A DNA stretch of 21,136 nt from an uncultured Parabacteroides sp. (GTDB lineage: Bacteria; Bacteroidota; Bacteroidia; Bacteroidales; Tannerellaceae), in assembly GCF_905196875.1 (NCBI RefSeq), contig NZ_CAJJWO010000086.1, positions 1-21,136 on the forward strand, given 5' to 3'. Position 1 is the first letter of the stretch, and each line of letters opens with the position of its first letter. Under the pieces are notes generated by a model. The model did no database searches. It saw nothing but the letters and a program-made list of their open reading frames with translations, and was not told the origin of the DNA. Below, in pieces: positions 16,523-21,136 of the stretch. The position numbers were made by a program, and so were the translations under genes.

Positions 16523-16741
16523 ATGCTTACAACGATATTGCTTACGGTCATAATTCTTGTTATTTGTGTTGTGTTACTAGCTGTAAAAGTGATATTCAAG
16601 AAGGGAGGAAGATTCCCGAATACACATGTCGGAGGTAACAGAGCACTGGGTAAAAAAGGTATACATTGCGCTAAAACGCAAGACCGTGAACAGGCGAAGC
16701 AAAAGAATCTGTATGACAGAATGAAAGAAATAGAAGAATAA
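16523..16741 (+). CDS. Small single-span membrane protein of unknown function (72 residues)
   Basis: Residues 2-24 form one strongly hydrophobic segment (LTTILLTVIILVICVVLLAV). A basic stretch (VIFKKGG) and a soluble tail of about 45 residues follow. The tail contains FPNTHVGGNRALGKKGIHCAKTQ, with one cysteine, and then a charged helix-like end. The pattern GGN-x-AL-x-x-KGI-x-C recalls the cysteine tail of NqrM-type maturation proteins in layout only; I would not name it so. It starts 20 bases after a good promoter box and is followed after 23 bases by the Skp-like gene. The two may be cotranscribed, suggesting a role at the cell envelope. The compositional bias, defined promoter and operon position support a real gene. 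Confidence 0.75.
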   Translation: MLTTILLTVIILVICVVLLAVKVIFKKGGRFPNTHVGGNRALGKKGIHCAKTQDREQAKQKNLYDRMKEIEE

Positions 16742-16764
16742 AATAAGGATTTAATTTACACTTT

Positions 16765-17370
16765 ATGAAGAACATTAACTACGTAATTAATGGTGTGCTC
16801 GCGGTGGCTGTCGTGATATTGTTCGTTATGCAATTCTCCGACAAGAAAGAATCAACAGTTACAAAAACATTTGCATCTGGAGAAGGTGATTCCATAAACT
16901 TACTTCCTATCGCTTATGTCAATGTCGATTCACTTTTACTTAATTATAATTACTTCAAGGATCTGAACGAACAGCTCCTGAAAAAAGAAGAAAATTCACG
17001 TGCAAACGTTACTCAACAAGCACGTAACCTGCAAACCGAGGTACAGGAATTCTATCGTAAAATGGAAAATAACGCATTTCTTACCCGTGAAAGAGCTCAG
17101 CAGGAACAAGAGCGTTTGATGAAGAAAGAACAGGAATTAAAAGATCTGGATGCAAAATTATCACAGGATTTGCTGATGGAACGCCAGAAGCTGAATGAAC
17201 AACTTCGCGACACTGTAGTTTCTAAATTGAAAGTGTATAATAAAGAAAAAGGATATCAGGTAATTTTCAGTAATACAGCTGAAGATAATATTTTATTAGC
17301 CGGCGACTCATACGATATTACTAACGAGCTGATCGACTTATTGAATAAAAGCTATTCAACCGGAAAATAA
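16765..17370 (+). CDS. OmpH/Skp family periplasmic chaperone, membrane-anchored
   Basis: Skp-family proteins bind unfolded outer-membrane proteins in the periplasm and deliver them to the Bam complex. Residues 7-23 (VINGVLAVAVVILFVMQ) are an N-terminal hydrophobic segment without a clear cleavage site, so it may stay as a membrane anchor. LPIAYVNVDSLLLNY (about 47-61) is the typical first beta-strand of the family. A long, highly charged coiled coil follows (about 65-155, rich in Glu, Lys, Gln). YQVIFSNTAEDNILLAGDSYDITNELIDLLN closes the body domain, as usual in OmpH. At 201 residues the length is normal. It is the second gene after a small membrane protein and ends at a strong terminator. 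Confidence 0.9.
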   Translation: MKNINYVINGVLAVAVVILFVMQFSDKKESTVTKTFASGEGDSINLLPIAYVNVDSLLLNYNYFKDLNEQLLKKEENSRANVTQQARNLQTEVQEFYRKMENNAFLTRERAQQEQERLMKKEQELKDLDAKLSQDLLMERQKLNEQLRDTVVSKLKVYNKEKGYQVIFSNTAEDNILLAGDSYDITNELIDLLNKSYSTGK

Positions 17371-17392
17371 GCAGTATCTAAAAACGATATAC

Positions 17393-17429
17393 AAAAAAGC
17401 TGTTGCAATAAATGTAACAGCTTTTTTTT
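17393..17429 (+). terminator. Intrinsic terminator of the Skp-like gene
   Basis: GCTGTTGCA (17399-17407) pairs with TGTAACAGC (17413-17421) through one G-T wobble, around a 5-base loop. Six A residues precede and eight T residues follow, so the A-T runs extend the stem. It lies 22 bases after the stop codon and could also work on the minus strand. Confidence 0.93.
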
Positions 17430-17467
17430 GCTTATTTCGGTTTATTTATTGTTATGTAGAAAATAAT

Positions 17468-17559
17468 CCCCACATAAGTGGGGGAAGTTACCCATAGGGG
17501 TGGGGATGTTTACCCATATATGTGGGCGAAAGTCCCCACGAAATAAAATTATGTGGGGA
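17468..17559. repeat. Array of four small palindromes, CCC(C)A...TGGG(G), about 22 bases apart
   Basis: Four hairpin-forming units follow one another. Unit 1 is CCCCAC-ATAA-GTGGGG (17468-17483). Unit 2 is CCCA-TAGGGG-TGGG (17491-17504). Unit 3 is CCCA-TATATG-TGGG (17513-17526). Unit 4 is TCCCCAC (17533-17539) with GTGGGGA (17553-17559), around a 13-base loop. Left arms start 23, 22 and 21 bases apart. The array lies between the Skp-like gene's terminator and the end of a convergent gene. It also creates a spurious minus-strand reading frame with a PHI/PHL-rich pattern. Its function is unknown; a REP-like element, protein-binding array or RNA structure are possible. Confidence 0.75.
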
Positions 17560-17569
17560 ATAAAAGAAA

Positions 17570-17899
17570 TTATTTTTCTTGCTTTCCGGAAACGAATGAT
17601 GAATAGAGTTGCAGTACGGCTGCAATCGTCAGGCAGATAATCCATTCTTTCATATCTTTGAACATCAGACCGGATGCACAGATCATCAGGACAGAGGCTA
17701 TTATATTAAAACGGTGTAACCTGCGTTCGCGAAACTCCATATCTTTCGTGGAGAGAGTCAGGTGACAGACCGCCATACCGGCCGCTCCAACGGCAAACAG
17801 ATAAGGAGCCAGAAACCATTTGGTCAGGAATAGGATTGCACCTGCCAGTATCAGTAATCCGGCTATACAGAAAATGATAGTTCTTGCTTTTTGATTCAT
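17570..17899 (-). CDS. Small integral membrane protein of unknown function (109 residues)
   Basis: Hydrophobic segments at about 8-26, 29-49, 64-82 and 85-104 suggest four membrane spans. A basic, charged loop in the middle (STKDMEFRERRLHRFN) probably faces the cytoplasm. I recognise no named family. Its start codon overlaps the stop of the upstream divIC/ftsB-like gene by one base (TAATG at 17901-17897), which indicates translational coupling. A role in cell envelope or division is an inference from this coupling only. The 3' end runs close to the hairpin repeat array. Confidence 0.8.
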   Translation of the reverse strand: MNQKARTIIFCIAGLLILAGAILFLTKWFLAPYLFAVGAAGMAVCHLTLSTKDMEFRERRLHRFNIIASVLMICASGLMFKDMKEWIICLTIAAVLQLYSSFVSGKQEK

Positions 17900-18204
17900 T
17901 ATTTCTTTTTGATGATATAGACGTCTTCGTTCGGCTTCTTCATGAAATACTCTTCACGTGCGAAGCGTTCCAAACCTTCTTTGTCGGTATGAAGGTCATT
18001 CAGTTTCTTACTGTTTATCTCAATCTCTTTCTGGTAATGTTTGATTTCTCTTTCCAGGCTACGGATTTTTTCGTCGTACGTATAACGTTTGTACAAGTTG
18101 CTGTCGCCCACTGTGAAAGTAAGGATCAAGAATCCGATGACAACCAGCCAGTAGGCGTTTATCCGGGAAAGATACTTATTATAAAAGTCTTTTATGCGTG
18201 ACAT
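17899..18204 (-). CDS. DivIC/FtsB-family septum formation initiator
   Basis: Members of this family are bitopic membrane proteins that join FtsL and FtsQ/DivIB in the divisome and promote septal peptidoglycan synthesis. From the ATG at 18204 the protein has 101 residues. A short basic cytoplasmic tail (1-16) precedes a membrane span at about 17-33 (AYWLVVIGFLILTFTV). A coiled coil runs from about 43 to 75 (EKIRSLEREIKHYQKEIEIN). The conserved end LERFAREEYFMKKPNEDVYI is the family hallmark. A reading extended upstream to 18282 would start beyond its promoter box and is rejected. It is divergent from dnaX and its stop overlaps the next gene's start by one base. Confidence 0.9.
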   Translation of the reverse strand: MSRIKDFYNKYLSRINAYWLVVIGFLILTFTVGDSNLYKRYTYDEKIRSLEREIKHYQKEIEINSKKLNDLHTDKEGLERFAREEYFMKKPNEDVYIIKKK

Positions 18205-18219
18205 GGAACTTCGTTTTCG

Positions 18220-18227
18220 CAAAGATA
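18220..18227 (-). promoter_or_regulatory. -7 promoter element for the divIC/ftsB-like gene (TATCTTTG)
   Basis: An exact TATCTTTG on the minus strand, 15 bases upstream of the ATG at 18204. This predicts a very short leader of about 9 bases. It faces the dnaX -7 box with 16 bases between the two. Confidence 0.7.
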
Positions 18228-18243
18228 AATGAATTATTTTGTA

Positions 18244-18251
18244 TATCTTTG
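18244..18251 (+). promoter_or_regulatory. -7 promoter element for dnaX (TATCTTTG)
   Basis: An exact TATCTTTG on the plus strand, 23 bases before the dnaX ATG at 18275. The expected start of transcription, about 4-8 bases downstream, falls at or just before a run of nine A residues (18259-18267). Confidence 0.7.
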
Positions 18252-18274
18252 TGTTGTCAAAAAAAAAGCAAAGA

Positions 18275-20110
18275 ATGGACAATTATATTGTATCGGCAAG
18301 AAAATACCGCCCCTCTACTTTCCGTAGTGTCGTTGGGCAGAAGTCTCTTACCACTACACTGAAAAATGCAATACAAAGTAACAAACTCGCTCATGCCTAT
18401 CTGTTTTGCGGACCTCGTGGTGTCGGGAAAACTTCGTGTGCACGTATCTTTGCTAAGACGATCAACTGCCTGACTCCGACAGCCGATGGAGAAGCCTGCA
18501 ACGAGTGCGAATCCTGCCAGGCTTTCAACGAGCAACGTTCTTATAATATCCACGAACTGGATGCCGCATCCAACAACTCGGTCGACGATATCCGTTCGTT
18601 GATCGACCAGGTGCGTATCCCGCCGGCTATTGGAAAATATAAAGTGTTTATCATCGACGAGGTACACATGCTGAGTTCGGCCGCTTTCAATGCTTTTCTG
18701 AAAACGTTGGAAGAACCGCCGCACCATGCCCTGTTTATCCTGGCGACTACCGAAAAGCATAAAGTACTTCCTACGATCCTGTCGCGTTGCCAGATATACG
18801 ATTTCTCCCGTATCTCGATAGCCGATATGGTGGAGCATCTGGAATATGTTGCCTCCCGTGAGAATGTGACTGCTGAACCGGAAGCGCTGAACGTAATCGC
18901 CCAGAAAGCCGATGGCGGTATGCGTGACGCCTTGTCTATTTTCGACCAGGTTGTCAGCTTTACTAATGGTAATATTACCTACCAGGCTGTTATCGATAAT
19001 CTGAATGTGCTTGATTATGAGTATTATTTCCGTCTGACGGATGCTATTTTGTCTGGAAATGTACGCTCGTCTATACTGATACTGAATGAAATATTGAGTA
19101 AAGGGTTCGACGGACAAAATATAATTACCGGTCTGGCAGCTCATTTCCGTGACCTGTTAGTGTGTAAAGATGAGGCTACGCTGATCTTATTTGAGGTGGG
19201 AGCTTCCATTCGTGAGCGTTATAAGGAGATGGCGAAACGTTGTCCGGATCAGTTGTTGTTTAAGGCAATCGAACTGGCTAATACCTGTGATTTGAACTAT
19301 CGTGCCAGTCGGAATAAACGTTTGTTGCTGGAACTAACGCTTATTCAACTATGCCAGCTTAGTAATGCCGGGCAAGCAGTTGAAGATAAAAAAAAAGGAG
19401 TAATTGAACCTCTCGTGTCCGGAGTTCCCGGACAACCTGTTTCTCAAGGCGCTCAACCAATGGTGCAGGGACAGCCGATCCGTCAGTCGGGGCAACCAGG
19501 ACAAGCTAGTAGCCATTTACCTCAACAATCTGCTGGTACGAACAGTAATAACGGGAATAACGGGCAGGTGATAACGACCAATATGCCTTCATCAGCAACA
19601 AATATTCCACAAGGACCTCCGGATTCTTCTCCTAAAAAAACATTTCGTCCTCCCCATTTGGGAACTTCCCTGAAAGAGATTGGAGTGGAAAAACCGAAGA
19701 ATCAAATGACCCAACAGGATTCCCGGGCTGTGCAGGAAATGGTAAACTCTTTCTCAGAAGAGGATTTGGTTCGGTGTTGGGATGCTTATGCCGCGAGCGG
19801 AGTGATTGATAAGAAGGTGTATCTGAAGAATACGATGATAAACTGTAAGCCTGTTTTACAAGAAAACTACTTCTTTGAAGTAGGAGTGCATAATCCGGGA
19901 CAGCAGGATGAGTTGAGTAACGGATGTGTCGATCTGCTCAATTATTTGCGTGTGCAACTTAAAAATACACGAATCCAGATGCGTATTCGTATCATTGAAA
20001 CAAATGAGAAACATCTGGCCTACACATCCTCGGAAAAGTTTGAACATCTGTTGAGTGTCAATCCGGTTTTGGGAAAACTGAAAGATGAATTTAATCTGAC
20101 GCTGGATTGA
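18275..20110 (+). CDS. dnaX: DNA polymerase III subunits gamma and tau
   Basis: DnaX is the ATPase of the clamp loader that places the beta clamp on DNA and, in its long form, ties polymerase and helicase together. From the ATG at 18275 it has 611 residues; an upstream TTG at 18239 lies ahead of the promoter box and is rejected. Domain I carries Walker A GPRGVGKT (46-53), zinc cysteines 65, 75, 78 and 81, Walker B IIDEVH (126-131), sensor 1 LATTEKHK and the SRC arginine finger motif (170-172). Domains II-III reach about residue 362. A Gln/Pro/Asn-rich linker runs to about 475, then a conserved C-terminal domain (about 480-611). Codons 372-374 are AAA AAA AAA, a nine-A run after domain III that may allow slippage to a short form of 375 or 377 residues. 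Confidence 0.96.
   Translation: MDNYIVSARKYRPSTFRSVVGQKSLTTTLKNAIQSNKLAHAYLFCGPRGVGKTSCARIFAKTINCLTPTADGEACNECESCQAFNEQRSYNIHELDAASNNSVDDIRSLIDQVRIPPAIGKYKVFIIDEVHMLSSAAFNAFLKTLEEPPHHALFILATTEKHKVLPTILSRCQIYDFSRISIADMVEHLEYVASRENVTAEPEALNVIAQKADGGMRDALSIFDQVVSFTNGNITYQAVIDNLNVLDYEYYFRLTDAILSGNVRSSILILNEILSKGFDGQNIITGLAAHFRDLLVCKDEATLILFEVGASIRERYKEMAKRCPDQLLFKAIELANTCDLNYRASRNKRLLLELTLIQLCQLSNAGQAVEDKKKGVIEPLVSGVPGQPVSQGAQPMVQGQPIRQSGQPGQASSHLPQQSAGTNSNNGNNGQVITTNMPSSATNIPQGPPDSSPKKTFRPPHLGTSLKEIGVEKPKNQMTQQDSRAVQEMVNSFSEEDLVRCWDAYAASGVIDKKVYLKNTMINCKPVLQENYFFEVGVHNPGQQDELSNGCVDLLNYLRVQLKNTRIQMRIRIIETNEKHLAYTSSEKFEHLLSVNPVLGKLKDEFNLTLD
19388..19434 (+). promoter_or_regulatory. Candidate slippage site in dnaX: nine A residues plus downstream hairpin
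   Basis: Nine A residues (19388-19396) form three in-frame lysine codons, followed by GGAG. After insertion of one A or a -1 ribosomal shift, the frame reads AGG AGT AAT TGA, stopping at 19405-19407. After loss of one A or a +1 shift, it reads GAG TAA, stopping at 19401-19403. A 7-bp perfect hairpin follows: TGTCCGG (19416-19422), loop AGTTC, CCGGACA (19428-19434). Thermus dnaX uses a nine-A run for transcriptional slippage, and E. coli uses A-AAA-AAG with a hairpin for -1 frameshifting. Function here is inferred. Confidence 0.55.
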
Positions 20111-20286
20111 TACCAGTTGTCAGATTTGATTCCTAATCTATAAAACTCCTTTCTTCATTCAATATCATTTCTTTTAAATAGGTAAAGCTATCTTCTAAAT
20201 AAATAGAGGTGGAAGTTATTGCCTTGTGGTAACAACAAAACAGAAAGTTTCGTAGTTTTATTAATATACGGATATCGTATGTTTTT

Positions 20287-20294
20287 TAATTTTG
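20287..20294 (+). promoter_or_regulatory. -7 promoter element for the nitroreductase gene (TAATTTTG)
   Basis: TAATTTTG matches TAnnTTTG and lies 20 bases before the ATG at 20315. No TTTG is seen at the proper -33 distance. The rest of the 204-base gap after dnaX (20111-20286) holds no gene, no strong terminator and no clear repeat that I can see. Confidence 0.5.
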
Positions 20295-20314
20295 AAGATA
20301 TAAAAGAGTGATAA

Positions 20315-20857
20315 ATGGATATAAGCGTGAATAGTTCAAATGTGGTAATCGAGTCGATCCTTAATCGCAAAAGCGTTCGGCTTTATACCAGCCAACCGGT
20401 CAGCCGCGAACAAATCGAAGTGTTGATAAAGGCTGCAATGTCGGCTCCGACGGCTGTAAATAAACAACCCTGGGCTTTTATCGTTATTGATAACCAGACG
20501 GTGCTTAAAGCATTGAGTGAGAAATTACCTTATGCGAAAATGGCAGCCAAAGCCTCGGTTGCTATCGTCGTTTGTGGTGACTTGAGTAAAGCTTATAATC
20601 AATTGGATGATGAATATTGGATACAGGATTGTTCTGCTGCGACTGAAAATCTACTTCTGGCAGCTGAATCTCTGGGACTGGGTGGAGTCTGGACAGCTGT
20701 TTATCCGGAAGAAGATCGGGTGGCTATTGTTCGTAAGGAATTGGCTTTGCCGGGGCATATTATTCCGCTAAACTTTATCCCGATTGGCTACCCTTTGCAT
20801 AAGGATACTCCGAAAGATAAGTATAAACCAGAAAATATTCATTTTAACAGGTGGTAA
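20315..20857 (+). CDS. Nitroreductase-family flavoprotein
   Basis: Nitroreductase-family proteins bind FMN and reduce nitro compounds, quinones or other small molecules with NAD(P)H. The 180 residues are typical of the short branch. The FMN phosphate-binding start ILNRKSVRLYTSQPVS (about 15-30) and AAMSAPTAVNKQPWAFIVI (about 41-59) are present. The second FMN-binding stretch, ATENLLLAAESLGLGGVWTAV, lies at about 110-130, and LNFIPIGYP ends the core. It has a single-gene layout with its own promoter. The true substrate is unknown; the family also includes enzymes that act on flavins or halogenated compounds. Confidence 0.9.
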   Translation: MDISVNSSNVVIESILNRKSVRLYTSQPVSREQIEVLIKAAMSAPTAVNKQPWAFIVIDNQTVLKALSEKLPYAKMAAKASVAIVVCGDLSKAYNQLDDEYWIQDCSAATENLLLAAESLGLGGVWTAVYPEEDRVAIVRKELALPGHIIPLNFIPIGYPLHKDTPKDKYKPENIHFNRW

Positions 20858-20896
20858 AGAAGCTGCGTTTTCGGTTTAGACGAATATTATAACGTT

Positions 20897-20934
20897 TTTG
20901 ATCAGATCTTATTCATTAAATAGTTGTATTTTAG
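20897..20934 (+). promoter_or_regulatory. Weak promoter candidate for the terminal lipoprotein gene
   Basis: TTTG at 20897-20900 and TATTTTAG at 20927-20934 resemble the -33 and -7 elements. The -7 box has one mismatch (A for T at its seventh base) and the 26-base spacer is too long. It lies 24 bases before the ATG at 20959. Confidence 0.3.
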
Positions 20935-20958
20935 CGCATAAGAAAATGGATTATTGAT

Positions 20959-21136
20959 ATGAGAATGAAGAAATGGCTCCTGTTTTTGATAATCCCTGTA
21001 TTAGGTACGGGATGTGCAACGATGGATCCAACATCACGAACTATCGTCGGGTCACAGATTGGGATGCTGGCTGGAACGGTTGCCGGAGGTGTGATCGGGC
21101 ATGCGGCCGGTGGGTATCGATCTGTACGGTCTTCTG
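20959..21136 (+). CDS. Glycine-zipper lipoprotein (partial, C-terminus beyond the right edge)
   Basis: I translated 59 codons by hand from the ATG at 20959; a second ATG at 20965 (MKKWLLFL) is an equally possible start. A short basic N-terminus and hydrophobic segment lead to GTGC at residues 16-19, a lipobox-like site with Cys19 as the probable lipidated residue. Residues about 31-51 (VGSQIGMLAGTVAGGVIGHA) have glycines spaced as in glycine-zipper membrane segments, common in outer-membrane lipoproteins. The rest is outside the window, so the family cannot be named. Confidence 0.75.
   Translation, partial: MRMKKWLLFLIIPVLGTGCATMDPTSRTIVGSQIGMLAGTVAGGVIGHAAGGYRSVRSS

Noticed and set aside
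17468..17559. The hairpin array as a CRISPR array
   Set aside because: Units are about 22 bases apart in total, with no unique spacers of 25-40 bases and no cas genes nearby.
17442..17645. 67-codon minus-strand frame with a PHI/PHL-rich repeating pattern
   Set aside because: The pattern is the translation of the CCCA/TGGG hairpin array, and the frame overlaps the end of the real membrane protein gene. The DNA structure explains it better.
18239..18274. N-terminal extension of DnaX from a TTG at 18239
   Set aside because: It starts ahead of the dnaX -7 box and would translate the promoter and A-run. The ATG at 18275 begins the standard MDNYIVSARKYRP start.
18205..18282. N-terminal extension of the divIC/ftsB-like protein to 18282
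   Set aside because: It runs across its own promoter box and into the dnaX promoter. The ATG at 18204 gives a normal family length.
18257..19144. Long open reading frame (295 codons) on the minus strand opposite dnaX
   Set aside because: It is antisense to the conserved ATPase domains of DnaX, shows no recognisable domain, and arises from codon bias of the real gene.

Overview
The window looks like a chromosomal housekeeping segment from a Bacteroidales bacterium, probably close to Parabacteroides or Bacteroides. This is an inference from several signs. LpxC and FabZ are fused in one gene and sit between lpxD and lpxA. Eight gene starts are preceded by the -7 element TATCTTTG, which fits the Bacteroidetes sigma-factor consensus TAnnTTTG. 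Leaders are AT-rich with little Shine-Dalgarno signal. I see no tRNA, rRNA, CRISPR array, insertion sequence or prophage.

Bases 1-6284, all on the minus strand and closely packed, read purM, prfA, pyrF, lpxD, lpxC-fabZ, lpxA in transcription order. One promoter in front of purM could drive purine synthesis, translation termination, pyrimidine synthesis and the first steps of lipid A synthesis. lpxA is cut by the left edge. Next come minus-strand genes for a secreted glucosaminidase with LysM-like domains (6302-7210) and a SAM methyltransferase (7296-8027). The methyltransferase shares a very compact divergent promoter region with cdd, the plus-strand cytidine deaminase gene (8107-8580). A bidirectional terminator separates cdd from the convergent hexose-phosphate mutase gene (8644-10392).

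Bases 10517-14767 hold a minus-strand cluster: a beta-helix-like lipoprotein, a secreted endonuclease/exonuclease/phosphatase-family protein and a secreted M23 peptidase. The M23 gene has its own promoter box inside the end of the nuclease gene. pepD (14918-16375) follows, with a clear terminator. On the plus strand, a 72-residue membrane protein precedes an OmpH/Skp-like periplasmic chaperone gene, which ends in a strong terminator. Beyond it lies a run of four CCC(C)A...TGGG(G) hairpins about 22 bases apart (17468-17559). A small membrane protein gene and a divIC/ftsB-like gene (minus strand, stop and start overlapping) are divergent from dnaX (18275-20110). A nitroreductase and the start of a glycine-zipper lipoprotein end the window.

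The most interesting signal is in dnaX. Nine consecutive A residues lie just after the part encoding the clamp-loader core. Both alternative frames reach a stop within four codons, and a GC-rich hairpin follows. This is the layout expected if one gene makes a long (tau-like) and a short (gamma-like) protein by slippage. The hairpin repeat array downstream of the Skp gene is the second signal that ordinary annotation does not explain.
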